A stretch of DNA of 31,361 nucleotides from UBA11524 sp964391995 (GTDB taxonomy: Bacteria > Bacillota > Clostridia > Christensenellales > Aristaeellaceae). The stretch spans positions 1 through 31,361 of the forward strand of contig CAYMOM010000011.1 in the NCBI GenBank assembly GCA_964391995.1, given 5' to 3'. A model generated the notes under the pieces. It saw only the letters and a list, made by a program, of their open reading frames with translations. It was not told the DNA's origin and did not search any database. How positions within the stretch are numbered: position 1 is the stretch's first letter; each line of letters begins with the position of its first letter. The position numbers and the translations under genes are program-made. Positions 15,978 through 24,568 of this stretch are shown one piece after another.

Positions 15978-17615
15978 GTGGTCAATCTTGTGCTGATCCT
16001 GATCCAGCTGGCGGTGACGCTGGTGGTTGGGATTTACTTTTTCCGCCAGCTGAAGCAGCAGAAGCGGAACACTCCTGCCGTCCGCAGGGAAGGCGGGCGG
16101 GAGATGGACAGGCTGAGCCGCATGCGGAGCATACACCTTTCCGAACCCCTGGCGGAGCGGGTGCGGCCCATGGATTTTGCGGACATTGTGGGCCAGGAGG
16201 ATGGCATAAAATCTCTGAAGGCCATCCTGTGCGGCGCAAATCCCCAGCATGTGCTGATCTATGGCCCGCCCGGAGTTGGCAAAACCTGCGCCGCACGCCT
16301 GGTGCTGGAGGCCGCCAAGCACTCGAAGGGAACGCCGTTTTTGAAGGATGCACCCTTTATTGAGATGGACGCCACCTGCATCCGCTTTGACGAAAGAGCC
16401 ATTGCGGACCCGCTGATTGGCAGCGTTCATGACCCGATTTACCAGGGCGCAGGCCCTCTGGGCGTGCAGGGCGTACCCCAGCCGAAGCCGGGAGCTGTCA
16501 GCAAAGCCCATGGCGGTGTGCTTTTTCTGGATGAAATTGGCGAGCTGCACCCCATTCAGATGAACAAGCTGCTGAAGGTGCTGGAGGACAGAAAGGTGAT
16601 GTTCGAATCTGCCTACTACACTCCGGAGGACAGCGCCGTGCCCAGGTACATTCATGAGGTGTTCAAAAAAGGCATGCCGGCGGACTTTCGCCTGGTGGGT
16701 GCCACAACCCGCAGCCCGGAGGAGATTTCCCCGGCGCTGCGCTCTCGTTGCATGGAGATATTCTTCCGCGTCCTGACGCCGGAGGAGATTGCCTCCATTG
16801 CCCAGGGTGCGGCCCAGCGTGCCGGCTATACCATGGGGGAAGTGGAGGCGGACACCATTGGCCGGTACGCTTCCTGCGGCCGGGATGCGGTGAACATTGT
16901 GCAGATGTGCGCCGGCCTGGCCCAGATGGAGGAGCGCAGGACCATTACCCCGGCGGATGTCAGCTGGGTGGTGCAGTCCGGCCACTATGCCGTCCGGCCC
17001 AATCAGCTGGCAGATTTGACCCCCAAGGTGGGCAGCGTTCACGGGCTGGCGGTGTTTGGCACCCATCAGGGGGCGCTGCTGGACATGGAGGCTGTTTCCA
17101 CCCCGGGCACCGGGCAGGTTACGGTGACCGGCATTGTGGAGGAGGAAGAAATGGGCCAGGAAGGCCGCCGCATGCGGCGCAAGTCCACCGCCTGGGCCTC
17201 GGCTGAGAATGTGAAAACCCTCCTGGCGGAGCTGGGCTTTCCCCTGGGGGCAAGGAACCTGCACATCAACTTTCCCGGCGGTGCCCCGGTGGATGGCCCG
17301 TCAGCCGGTGCGGCCATGGCGGTGGTTGCCATCAGCGCCCTGACTGGGCAGAAGGTGGATGGTGCCTGCGCCGTGACGGGGGAAATCTCCGTGCTGGGGC
17401 AGGTGAAGCCTGTGGGCGGCGTGCCGGAAAAGGTGGAGGCTGCCCGCCAGGCCGGCGTGCGCAAGGTGTTCATCCCTGCGGAAAACGATATGGAAACCCT
17501 TCACGGCCTGGGGGTGGAGATCCGCTGCGTAACGGAATTGCGCCAGGTTCTGGAGGAAATTCTCCTGCCTGTGACGGTGGAAGAAGCGCCGGAATGCATC
17601 CCGGCCTCCACCTGA
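15978..17615 (+). CDS. lonB: Membrane-anchored Lon-family protease LonB
   Basis: An ATP-dependent protease of the LonB type known from spore-formers, where it acts in the forespore. An N-terminal membrane helix (about 3-21) is followed by an AAA+ domain with Walker A GPPGVGKT (96-103) and Walker B VLFLDEIGE, then the Lon protease domain. The Ser-Lys dyad is Ser442 in DGPSAGAAM and Lys477 in LGQVKPVGG. The N-terminal LAN substrate domain of LonA is absent, as expected. GTG at 15978 is chosen as start because GGAGG (15966-15970) is 7 bases away; the in-frame ATG at 15972 would have only one base between site and codon. It lies directly upstream of lon, the conserved Firmicutes order lonB-lonA-engB. 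Confidence 0.93.
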   Translation: MVNLVLILIQLAVTLVVGIYFFRQLKQQKRNTPAVRREGGREMDRLSRMRSIHLSEPLAERVRPMDFADIVGQEDGIKSLKAILCGANPQHVLIYGPPGVGKTCAARLVLEAAKHSKGTPFLKDAPFIEMDATCIRFDERAIADPLIGSVHDPIYQGAGPLGVQGVPQPKPGAVSKAHGGVLFLDEIGELHPIQMNKLLKVLEDRKVMFESAYYTPEDSAVPRYIHEVFKKGMPADFRLVGATTRSPEEISPALRSRCMEIFFRVLTPEEIASIAQGAAQRAGYTMGEVEADTIGRYASCGRDAVNIVQMCAGLAQMEERRTITPADVSWVVQSGHYAVRPNQLADLTPKVGSVHGLAVFGTHQGALLDMEAVSTPGTGQVTVTGIVEEEEMGQEGRRMRRKSTAWASAENVKTLLAELGFPLGARNLHINFPGGAPVDGPSAGAAMAVVAISALTGQKVDGACAVTGEISVLGQVKPVGGVPEKVEAARQAGVRKVFIPAENDMETLHGLGVEIRCVTELRQVLEEILLPVTVEEAPECIPAST

Positions 17616-17618
17616 CCC

Positions 17619-17647
17619 TTGCCAAACCGCAGAAAAACGGGTATACT
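17619..17647 (+). promoter_or_regulatory. SigA-type promoter of lon
   Basis: TTGCCA (17619-17624) and TATACT (17642-17647), each matching 5 of 6 consensus bases, lie exactly 17 bases apart. The promoter starts 3 bases after the lonB stop, so lon can be read independently of lonB. The predicted leader is about 65 bases. Confidence 0.78.
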
Positions 17648-17661
17648 GATATATGTCGGAA

Positions 17662-17706
17662 TTTGCGTTTCGGCAAAGTATGCAATCCGGCGCCTGATTG
17701 CGCCGG
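17662..17706 (+). promoter_or_regulatory. Two consecutive hairpins in the lon leader, the second next to the ribosome site
   Basis: The first is TTTGC-GTTTCG-GCAAA (17662-17677). The second is CCGGCGC-CTGATT-GCGCCGG, a perfect 7-bp GC-rich stem with a 6-base loop (17687-17706). It ends two bases before AGGAGG (17709-17714) of lon. Its position could influence ribosome access; no function is shown by the sequence itself. Confidence 0.5.
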
Positions 17707-17718
17707 GCAGGAGGAACT

Positions 17719-20073
17719 ATGCCAGCAAAGAAAAAAACGCTTTCCATGCCGGTGCTGGCCCTGCGGGGACTGATGGTTTTCCCCCATATGGTGCTGCACT
17801 TTGACGTGGGCAGAAATAAATCCGTGGCCGCCCTGGAGCAGGCCATGATGGAGGGTCAGCAGATTTTCCTGGTGGCCCAGAAGGATGCCGAGGTGGAGGA
17901 TCCTGGGGTGGAGCACCTGTGCCGGGTGGGCACCATTGCCGCCATCAAGCAGGTGATGAACCTGCCCGGGGACAACCTGCGGGTGCTGGTGGAGGGCGAA
18001 AGGCGCGGCGTTTTGCAGTCCATCACCCAGGAGGAACCCTACCTGCTGGGCAGCATCCGCCCGGATGACGGCAAAATCACCGGCGATGAAATGGAGCTGC
18101 AGGCCCTGGTGCGCACCGCCAAGGACTATTTCGAAACCTTTGCCAAGGCCAGCCTGCGGGTGAGCCAGGAAACCGTGGCCTCCGTACGGGATGTGGAGGC
18201 TCCTGACCAGATAGCGGACATTATTGCCGCCAACATCCTGACCAGGCTGGAGGATCGCCAGGAGATCCTGGAGGAGCTGGACGTGAAGCGCCGCCTGGAA
18301 AGCCTGTGCGCCATTCTCGCCCGGGAAACCGAACTGGCCGGCGTGGAAAAGCAGGTGCAGGCCCGCATCAAAAAGCAGATTGAAAAAAACCAGAAGGACT
18401 ACTATCTGCGAGAGCAGATCAAGGCCATCCAGACCGAATTGGGGGACACCGAGGCCACCGACACCGATGACCTGCGGGAGCGCATGGAGCGCACACCCCT
18501 GAATGAGGAAGCCCGCCAGAAATGCGAAAAGGAACTGGAGCGCCTGGCGCGGATGGCTCCCGGCACGCCGGAGGTTGGGGTGAGCCGCACCTATATCGAG
18601 TGGATTCTCGACCTGCCCTGGGGCCAGACCACCGCCGACAACCTGGACCTGAAGCGTGCCCGAAGGGTGCTGGCCCAGGATCATTACGGGCTGGAAAAGG
18701 TGAAGGAGCGCATTGTGGAATACCTGGCTGTGCTGCGCATGAAGCAGGACACGAAAGGCCCCATCCTGTGCTTTGTCGGCCCGCCCGGCGTGGGAAAAAC
18801 CTCCATCGTCCGGGCCATTGCCAAGGCCGTGGGCCGCAAATTTGTCCAGATGAGCCTGGGCGGCGTGCGGGATGAGGCGGAGATCCGCGGCCACCGGCGC
18901 ACTTACATCGGCGCCATTCCCGGGCGCATCATTGCAGGCATCAAGCAGGCCGGCACCATGAACCCGGTGTTCCTGTTTGACGAGATTGACAAGATGAGCC
19001 ACGACATGCGGGGCGACCCTGCCAGCGCCCTGCTGGAAGTGCTGGACGCGGAGCAGAACGAGAACTTCCGCGACCATTACATGGAGCTGCCCTTTGACCT
19101 GAGCAAGGTAATGTTCATCACCACCGCCAACTCGGTGGACACCATCCCCGGCCCGCTGCTGGACAGGATGGAGGTCATTGAGGTGCCCTCCTATACCGAG
19201 GAGGAAAAGCTGCAGATTGCCAAGCGCCACCTGCTGCCCAAGCAGATCGAAGCCCACGGTCTGCAGCCCAAGGCTGTGAAGATCAGCGACAAGGTGATGC
19301 GCAGCCTGATTGAAGGCTACACCCGGGAGGCCGGTGTCCGCACCCTGGAGCGGACGGTGGCGAAGGTTGTCCGCAAGGCAGCCGTCACCATGCTGGACAC
19401 TGATGTGACCGAGGTCACCGTGACCCCCGCCAGGCTGCAGGAATACCTGGGCGCGGCGCGCTTCACCCGGGAAATGCCGGAAAAGGAGCCACGCATCGGC
19501 GTGGTGAACGGTCTGGCCTACACCACCGTTGGCGGCGAAACGCTGGAGGTGGAGTGCGCCATCATGCCCGGCAAGGGTGGCCTGCAGCTGACAGGCCAGC
19601 TGGGGGATGTGATGAAGGAATCTGCCGAGGCAGCCTTCACCTGGGTACGCGCCCACAGCGCCGAGCTGGGCCTGAAGGACGACTTCTACAAGGAGAAGGA
19701 CATCCACATCCATGTGCCGGAGGGTGCCGTGCCCAAGGACGGTCCTTCCGCCGGCGTCACCATGACCACCGCGCTGACCAGCGTGCTGACGGGTATCCCT
19801 GTCCGCCAGGATGTGGCGATGACGGGGGAAATCACCCTGCGGGGACGGGTGCTGCCCATTGGCGGCCTGAAGGAAAAAACCCTGGCGGCCTACCGGGCGG
19901 GCATTAAAACCCTGCTGATTCCCAAGGAAAACGTGAAGGATCTGGAAGAAATTCCGCCCCATGTGCTCAGCCAGTTCCGGGTGGTGGCGGCGGAAACCAT
20001 TGAGGACGTACTGACGACAGCCCTGGTGCATACGCCGGGCAAGGAGAACAACTGTGGAAATCAAAACAGCTGA
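17719..20073 (+). CDS. lon: ATP-dependent protease LonA
   Basis: A 784-residue cytoplasmic AAA+ protease that degrades damaged and regulatory proteins. The order is an N-terminal LAN domain (about 8-200), coiled-coil region, AAA+ module with Walker A GPPGVGKT (354-361) and Walker B VFLFDEIDK, and the C-terminal protease domain with catalytic Ser677 (KDGPSAG) and Lys718 (GGLKEK). The length is normal. The start is ATG 17719 behind AGGAGG (4-base gap), giving MPAKKKTLSMPVLALRGL, a standard Lon beginning; an in-frame TTG at 17698 is rejected because it lies within the leader hairpin. Its last 20 bases overlap engB. Confidence 0.97.
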   Translation: MPAKKKTLSMPVLALRGLMVFPHMVLHFDVGRNKSVAALEQAMMEGQQIFLVAQKDAEVEDPGVEHLCRVGTIAAIKQVMNLPGDNLRVLVEGERRGVLQSITQEEPYLLGSIRPDDGKITGDEMELQALVRTAKDYFETFAKASLRVSQETVASVRDVEAPDQIADIIAANILTRLEDRQEILEELDVKRRLESLCAILARETELAGVEKQVQARIKKQIEKNQKDYYLREQIKAIQTELGDTEATDTDDLRERMERTPLNEEARQKCEKELERLARMAPGTPEVGVSRTYIEWILDLPWGQTTADNLDLKRARRVLAQDHYGLEKVKERIVEYLAVLRMKQDTKGPILCFVGPPGVGKTSIVRAIAKAVGRKFVQMSLGGVRDEAEIRGHRRTYIGAIPGRIIAGIKQAGTMNPVFLFDEIDKMSHDMRGDPASALLEVLDAEQNENFRDHYMELPFDLSKVMFITTANSVDTIPGPLLDRMEVIEVPSYTEEEKLQIAKRHLLPKQIEAHGLQPKAVKISDKVMRSLIEGYTREAGVRTLERTVAKVVRKAAVTMLDTDVTEVTVTPARLQEYLGAARFTREMPEKEPRIGVVNGLAYTTVGGETLEVECAIMPGKGGLQLTGQLGDVMKESAEAAFTWVRAHSAELGLKDDFYKEKDIHIHVPEGAVPKDGPSAGVTMTTALTSVLTGIPVRQDVAMTGEITLRGRVLPIGGLKEKTLAAYRAGIKTLLIPKENVKDLEEIPPHVLSQFRVVAAETIEDVLTTALVHTPGKENNCGNQNS

Positions 20074-20680
20074 TTTTATTACCTCCATGGCGGAGTATGG
20101 CGATTTCGCCGGCCGCGGACTGCCCCAGGTGGCGGTGGCAGGCAAGAGCAATGTGGGCAAGAGCAGCCTGATCAACAAGCTCTGCCGCCGGAACAAGCTG
20201 GCCCGCACCTCCGCCACCCCCGGCAAAACCCGGCTGATCAACGTGTTTCTGCTGAACCAGCAGTTTCACCTGATTGACCTGCCCGGCTACGGCTTTGCCA
20301 AGGTGGACAAGAAGGAAAAGGCCCGCTGGGGACAGATGATGCAGGACTACTTCCAGCAGGCCGGCGAGCTGCGCCATGTGCTGTGCCTGGTGGACATCCG
20401 CCACGAACCCACCGAGGACGACAAGCAGATGAACCTGTTTCTGCGGCAGATGGGCATCCCCTTTACGGTGATCGCCACCAAGGCGGACAAGATCAGCCGC
20501 GGCGCCCGGCAGAAGCAGCTGGCGCCTATTTGCCGCGCCCTGCTGGTGCAGCCCTGGGAGATCATCTGCTTCTCCTCCGAGGACGGCACGGGCCGGGATC
20601 AGCTGCTGGAGCTGCTGGAGCAGGTGACCCGGGAACCGCAGACGGATGAAGTGCATACCATGGAGCAGCCTGCCGAATAA
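20054..20680 (+). CDS. engB: Ribosome biogenesis GTPase EngB (YsxC/YihA)
   Basis: A 208-residue TRAFAC GTPase needed for assembly of the large ribosomal subunit. The G motifs are all present: G1 AGKSNVGKSS, G3 DLPGYG, G4 TKAD and a G5-like FSSEDGTG. Length is typical. The start is GTG 20054, seven bases after AAGGAG, inside the end of lon, so the two genes are translationally linked. The lon-engB order is conserved in Firmicutes. Confidence 0.96.
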   Translation: MEIKTADFITSMAEYGDFAGRGLPQVAVAGKSNVGKSSLINKLCRRNKLARTSATPGKTRLINVFLLNQQFHLIDLPGYGFAKVDKKEKARWGQMMQDYFQQAGELRHVLCLVDIRHEPTEDDKQMNLFLRQMGIPFTVIATKADKISRGARQKQLAPICRALLVQPWEIICFSSEDGTGRDQLLELLEQVTREPQTDEVHTMEQPAE

Positions 20681-20862
20681 GCCAGGCCCCATGGAGGTGC
20701 CAGCCATGCAGCGTAGCATTCATCACCCTGCCATGACCCGGGCGGAAGCCGCCCTTCTGCCTGCGCAGCTTCCCCCGCGGGCCAGGGCGGTTCTTCGTGC
20801 GCCCGGTATCACCCTGCCCGGTGAGGCCTTCCGGCGCCGGAAAAAACATGCCGGTCCAAGTG
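20681..20862 (+). other. Spacer between engB and tRNA-Arg, with a short hairpin
   Basis: The stretch holds GGGCGG-AAG-CCGCCC (20740-20754), a perfect 6-bp stem followed by a short T-poor run, at best a weak terminator for engB. An open frame starting at ATG 20706 behind GGAGG continues across the tRNA promoter and into the tRNA, so it is not accepted as a gene. Confidence 0.4.
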
Positions 20863-20891
20863 TTGCACATTTCTCGCAACTGTGCTATAAT
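20863..20891 (+). promoter_or_regulatory. SigA-type promoter of tRNA-Arg
   Basis: TTGCAC (20863-20868) and a perfect TATAAT (20886-20891) are 17 bases apart, with an extended -10 TGC just before. The tRNA begins 28 bases downstream of the -10 box. Confidence 0.88.
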
Positions 20892-20919
20892 ACTCGATGC
20901 TGCCCACAAGGCAGCACAT

Positions 20920-20993
20920 GCGCCCGTAGCTCAGTAGGATAGAGCGACCGCCTCCTAAGCGGTAGGCCGTGGGTTCGACTCCCGCCGGGCGTG
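20920..20993 (+). tRNA. tRNA-Arg, anticodon CCT
   Basis: A complete cloverleaf can be drawn: acceptor GCGCCCG with CGGGCGT, D-arm GCTC/GAGC, anticodon stem ACCGC/GCGGT with loop CTCCTAA (anticodon CCT, reads AGG), T-arm GTGGG/CCCGC with loop TTCGACT, and discriminator G. The first acceptor pair is G-U. No CCA is encoded (CGC follows), so CCA must be added enzymatically. Confidence 0.96.
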
Positions 20994-20997
20994 CGCG

Positions 20998-21029
20998 AAA
21001 AAGCCGCAAGCGTTTGCCTGCGGCTTTTT
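20998..21029. terminator. Bidirectional intrinsic terminator between tRNA-Arg and clpX
   Basis: AAAAAGCCGCA (20998-21008) and TGCGGCTTTTT (21019-21029) are perfect complements with a 10-base loop. It gives a T-run on both strands and so ends the rightward tRNA transcript and the leftward clpX transcript, whose stop codon is 12 bases away. Confidence 0.93.
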
Positions 21030-21040
21030 GTGTTGAATGG

Positions 21041-22351
21041 TCAGGATGCGGAGGTTTCCTCCGGCAGGCTTTCGGGGGCCTGGACGGGTGCCTCTGCCTT
21101 CCGGTGGGAGTTGCGCTTGATGCCCTCCACCAGGCGCGGTTTGCCGCCGTTGACGGCGTCTGCATCGATGATGCAGCCGGTAACCTCCGGCAGGCTGGGC
21201 AGCTCAAACATGGTGTCCAGCATGACATTTTCGATGATGGCACGCAGGCCGCGGGCGCCGCAGCGGCGCTCAATGGCCTGGTGGGCAATGGCGCGGAGAG
21301 CCTCCGGCTCGAAGGTCAGGTCGATGCCATCCATGTCCAGCAGCTTCTGATACTGCTTGCACAGGGCGTTTTTCGGCTCGGTGAGGATCTGCATCAGCAT
21401 GTTTTCGTCCAGCTGATCCAGGGTGACCACAATGGGCAGGCGGCCCACAAATTCCGGAATGAGGCCAAACCGGGTCAGATCCTCCGGGCGGATGTCCTTC
21501 AGTGCCTTTGACACATCCGGATCGCGCTTGCTTTGCAGCTCGGCACCAAAGCCCAGCAGCTTCTTGCCCACGCGGCTTTCGATGATGGGCACAATGCCAT
21601 CAAACGCGCCGCCGCAGATGAAGAGAATGTTGGTGGTGTCGATCTGCAACAGCTCCTGGTGGGGATGCTTGCGCCCGCCCTGGGGCGGCACGGCAGCCAC
21701 GGTGCCCTCGAGAATTTTCAGCAGCGCCTGCTGCACGCCTTCGCCGCTGACATCCCTCGTGATGGACGGATTCTCGCTCTTGCGGGCGATTTTGTCAATC
21801 TCGTCAATATAGATGATGCCGCGCTGGGCCAGCTCAATGTCGTAATCCGCAGCCTGAATCAGCCGCAGAAGGATGTTTTCCACGTCCTCGCCCACATAGC
21901 CGGCCTCGGTCAGGCTGGTGGCATCGGCAATGGCGAAGGGCACATTGAGAATACGGGCCAGGGTTTGGGCCAGGAAGGTCTTGCCGCAGCCTGTGGGACC
22001 CACCATCAGGATGTTGGACTTCTGCAGCTCCACATCGTCCGGCTTGGTCTGCTGGCCAATGCGCTTGTAATGGTTGTAAACAGCTACGCTCAGGGCACGC
22101 TTGGCCTGCTCCTGCCCGACGACATACTGATCAAGCACAGCTTTCATTTCGGCGGGTGTGGGCAGCTCCTGGGGGCCTGCATCGGTGTGTGCCATGGGCA
22201 GATCATCTGCCATAATCTGCTGGCAGACCAGAATGCACTCGTTGCAGATAAACACATTGGGGCCTGCAATCAGCCGCTGCACCATGTCCTGGGTTTTGCC
22301 GCAGAAGCTGCAGCGGTGGAGTGAGCCTTGGGAAAAATCGTCTCTTGCCAT
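21041..22351 (-). CDS. clpX: ATP-dependent Clp protease ATP-binding subunit ClpX
   Basis: A 436-residue AAA+ unfoldase that feeds proteins to ClpP. The N-terminal zinc-binding domain has Cys14, Cys17, Cys36 and Cys39. The ATPase core has Walker A GPTGCGKT (118-125), the pore loop GYVGED, Walker B IIYIDEIDK (Asp/Glu at 183-184) and sensor-2 GARGLR (365-370). The ClpP-docking tripeptide, usually IGF, is LGF here (266-268). The start ATG follows AGGAGG closely. It is 29 bases downstream of clpP with no terminator between, so the two are likely co-transcribed. Confidence 0.97.
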   Translation of the reverse strand: MARDDFSQGSLHRCSFCGKTQDMVQRLIAGPNVFICNECILVCQQIMADDLPMAHTDAGPQELPTPAEMKAVLDQYVVGQEQAKRALSVAVYNHYKRIGQQTKPDDVELQKSNILMVGPTGCGKTFLAQTLARILNVPFAIADATSLTEAGYVGEDVENILLRLIQAADYDIELAQRGIIYIDEIDKIARKSENPSITRDVSGEGVQQALLKILEGTVAAVPPQGGRKHPHQELLQIDTTNILFICGGAFDGIVPIIESRVGKKLLGFGAELQSKRDPDVSKALKDIRPEDLTRFGLIPEFVGRLPIVVTLDQLDENMLMQILTEPKNALCKQYQKLLDMDGIDLTFEPEALRAIAHQAIERRCGARGLRAIIENVMLDTMFELPSLPEVTGCIIDADAVNGGKPRLVEGIKRNSHRKAEAPVQAPESLPEETSAS

Positions 22352-22380
22352 AAATCCTCCTGCAGAGGCACCGCCCCTGG

Positions 22381-22965
22381 TTATTTCCGGGGCTGATAAA
22401 TTTCGTCGATGATGCCGTATTTCAGGGCCTCTTCAGCATCCATGAAATAGTCCCGCTCCACGTCAGCCTTGAGCTTTTCGATGGGCTGGCCGGTCATTTC
22501 GGCCATCATGCGGGTCATTTTGGATTTGGTTTTCATCAGCCATTCGGCCCGGATAGCCACATCGGTGGCCTGGCCCTGGGCACCGCCAAGGGGCTGGTGG
22601 ATCATCACCTCAGCATTGGGCAGCGCCAGGCGCTTGCCCTTTTCGCCGGCCATCAGCAGGAATGCACCCATGGAGGCTGCCATGCCCACGCATACCGTGC
22701 GCACCTGGGGCTTGATGTACTGCATGGTATCGTAAATCGCCATGCCGGCGGTGACGGAGCCGCCAGGGCTGTTGATGTACAGGCTGATGTCCGCATCCGG
22801 GTCTTCCATTTCCAGGAAGAGCAGCTGGGCTACCACCAGGTTGGCCATGTTGTCTTCAATTTCGCCGGAAAGGAACACAATGCGATCCTTCAGCAGGCGG
22901 GAATAAATGTCGTAGGAGCGTTCGCCCCGGTTGGTTTGCTCAACGACCATGGGTACCAGCGTCAT
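22381..22965 (-). CDS. clpP: ATP-dependent Clp protease proteolytic subunit ClpP
   Basis: A 194-residue serine peptidase that forms the tetradecameric Clp chamber. The catalytic triad is visible as Ser98 (GMAASMGA), His123 (MIHQPLGG) and Asp172 (ERDYFMDAEEA). Length is normal. The start ATG is nine bases after AAGGAGG. It precedes clpX on the same strand and follows tig, the usual tig-clpP-clpX order of many Clostridia. No CtsR box (GGTCAAA repeats) was seen upstream. Confidence 0.97.
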   Translation of the reverse strand: MTLVPMVVEQTNRGERSYDIYSRLLKDRIVFLSGEIEDNMANLVVAQLLFLEMEDPDADISLYINSPGGSVTAGMAIYDTMQYIKPQVRTVCVGMAASMGAFLLMAGEKGKRLALPNAEVMIHQPLGGAQGQATDVAIRAEWLMKTKSKMTRMMAEMTGQPIEKLKADVERDYFMDAEEALKYGIIDEIYQPRK

Positions 22966-23053
22966 GGCGTCATACCTCCTTGCTGTGTGCAGCGCGCAGG
23001 CCGTCCTTCTATTCTATGCAGGGGAGCCGCGCACTATGCCAATATACCTGAAA

Positions 23054-23099
23054 CGCGAGGGGCGGCGCCAGCGGAACACCGCAGCAGCCACCTCTCGCG
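23054..23099 (-). terminator. Strong hairpin between tig and clpP (possible terminator or attenuator)
   Basis: On the minus strand CGCGAGAGGTGGC pairs with GCCGCCCCTCGCG over 13 positions with one A-C mismatch and one G-U pair, with a smaller GCGG/CCGC stem on top. It is followed only by TTTCAGG, a weak U-tract, so termination may be partial, allowing read-through from tig into clpP. A TAGAAT box occurs downstream of it but lacks a good -35 partner. Confidence 0.45.
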
Positions 23100-23124
23100 C
23101 CTGGATGCTTATGGGGCGGAAGGG

Positions 23125-24438
23125 TTACTCGGCGGTTTCCTCTTCCTTCTTTTCCACAGCCTTGCCTTCGGCCTTCATCAGGTCAACGACCTTCTGCACG
23201 GCGGCGGTATCGGCCAGGTAAGTGCGCTGCTCGTTGGTCAGGGACTTCACGAAGTCCTCAACATCCTGGCCCATGCGCTTGGCCTGCTCGGCAATCTGAA
23301 CCTTGATTTCATCCTCGGTAGGCTCAATGCCTTCGGCCTTGCGGATGGCCTCCAGGGTCAGCTCGATCCGGACGCGCTTTTCAGCCTCGCCGTGGTAGGC
23401 GGCTTCCAGCTGCTCCCGGGTCTGGCCGGTGTGCTTCAGGTAGTCCTCCATGCGCAGGCCCTGGTAAGCCATGCGCATTTCCATTTCGCGCATCATGTAG
23501 TGCAGCTGCTCGTGAATCATGGCATGGGGCACATCGATGGTGGCATTTTCGACGGCCTTTTCCACCAGCGCGTTTTCGAAGGTCACGTCGTTGTTCTTCT
23601 CGGCGCGCTCCTCCAGCTCCTTGACGATGCTGGCCTTGTAAGCCTCGAAGGTATCGAAGTCGCTGACATCGGCGGCGAAGTCGTCGTCCAGCTCGGGCAT
23701 TTCAGTCTTCTGGATGCCGTTCACCTTCACATGGAACACGGCAGCCTTGCCGGACAGCTCCTCGCTGTGGTACTGCTCGGGGAAGGTGACGTTCAGGTCC
23801 TTCTCCTCGCCGATGACCATGCCCACCATCTGCTCCTCAAAGCCGGGGATGAACTGGTGGGAGCCGATGGTCAGGGTCTGGCCCTGGGCGGTGCCGCCGG
23901 CAAAGGCCACGCCGTCAACGCTGCCGGCATAGTCCAGGTTCACGGTGTCGCCATCCTCCACGGCGCGGTCATCCACATCGATGGTGCGGGCGGCCTTTTG
24001 CCGATCCTGCTCAATGCGGGCGTTGATGTCGTCCTCAGTCACGGTCTGCTTGGCGACTTCAACCTCCAGGCCCTTGTACTGGCCCAGCTCCACATCGGGG
24101 CGGACGAACACCTCGGCGGTGAACTTCAGGTCCTGTCCGGCGCCGATCTCGTCCACATTCACCTCGGGACGGTCAACGGGCTTCAGGTCGAACTCGGCGA
24201 TGGCGGCATCGTAGGCATCGGGGAAGAGCAGCTCCAGCGCGTCGTCGTAGAAGACGGCCTCGCCGTACATGCGCTCGATCAGGCTGCGAGGCGCCTTGCC
24301 CTTGCGGAAGCCGGGCACGTTGATGCGGGTGCGGTTTTTCAGATAAGCCTTCTGCATGGCCTCGTCGAACTGCTGGGCAGGGATAACGAAGGTCAGCTTG
24401 GCCTTGTTGCTGGAAAGTTTCTCATAAGTGTGGCTCAT
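23125..24438 (-). CDS. tig: Trigger factor, ribosome-associated chaperone and prolyl isomerase
   Basis: A 437-residue protein with the three usual domains: the ribosome-binding domain with signature GFRKGKAP (43-50), the FKBP-type prolyl isomerase domain (about 155-245, with LDYAGSVDG and FIPGFEEQMVGM) and the helical C-terminal chaperone arms. It ends in a Lys/Glu-rich tail. ATG 24438 is chosen because GGAGGG lies 11 bases before it and the family normally begins here; the longer frame to 24489 overlaps the promoter region. It reads in the same direction as clpP and clpX. Confidence 0.96.
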   Translation of the reverse strand: MSHTYEKLSSNKAKLTFVIPAQQFDEAMQKAYLKNRTRINVPGFRKGKAPRSLIERMYGEAVFYDDALELLFPDAYDAAIAEFDLKPVDRPEVNVDEIGAGQDLKFTAEVFVRPDVELGQYKGLEVEVAKQTVTEDDINARIEQDRQKAARTIDVDDRAVEDGDTVNLDYAGSVDGVAFAGGTAQGQTLTIGSHQFIPGFEEQMVGMVIGEEKDLNVTFPEQYHSEELSGKAAVFHVKVNGIQKTEMPELDDDFAADVSDFDTFEAYKASIVKELEERAEKNNDVTFENALVEKAVENATIDVPHAMIHEQLHYMMREMEMRMAYQGLRMEDYLKHTGQTREQLEAAYHGEAEKRVRIELTLEAIRKAEGIEPTEDEIKVQIAEQAKRMGQDVEDFVKSLTNEQRTYLADTAAVQKVVDLMKAEGKAVEKKEEETAE

Positions 24439-24497
24439 TGGATGATTCCCTCCTGCGATCTCATGGGACGTGCATGCTTTTGCACACACCGCATGTC

Positions 24498-24526
24498 ATT
24501 GTAGCACACTTTCCGGCAGGATGCAA
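24498..24526 (-). promoter_or_regulatory. SigA-type promoter of tig
   Basis: On the minus strand TTGCAT (24521-24526) and TACAAT (24498-24503) are 17 bases apart, with an extended -10 TGC. The expected start of transcription is about 53 bases before the tig start codon. Confidence 0.8.
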
Positions 24527-24568
24527 GGTGCAAAGCCGTGAAATTCCCAAATTTTCGGGGCACGCCGG

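Noticed and set aside
15915..17264. Minus-strand open frame opposite lonB
   Set aside because: Antisense to lonB; no ribosome site and no protein family features.
17470..20241. Long minus-strand open frame (923 codons) opposite lon and engB
   Set aside because: Antisense to lon and engB, whose catalytic motifs are complete; shadow frame.
20706..20942. Open frame with a GGAGG site starting at ATG 20706 (78 codons)
   Set aside because: It runs through the tRNA-Arg promoter and into the tRNA itself, and shows no recognisable family or conserved-looking domain.
22966..23050. CtsR or CIRCE heat-shock operator upstream of clpP
   Set aside because: Neither GGTCAAA repeats nor a TTAGCACTC inverted repeat is present.
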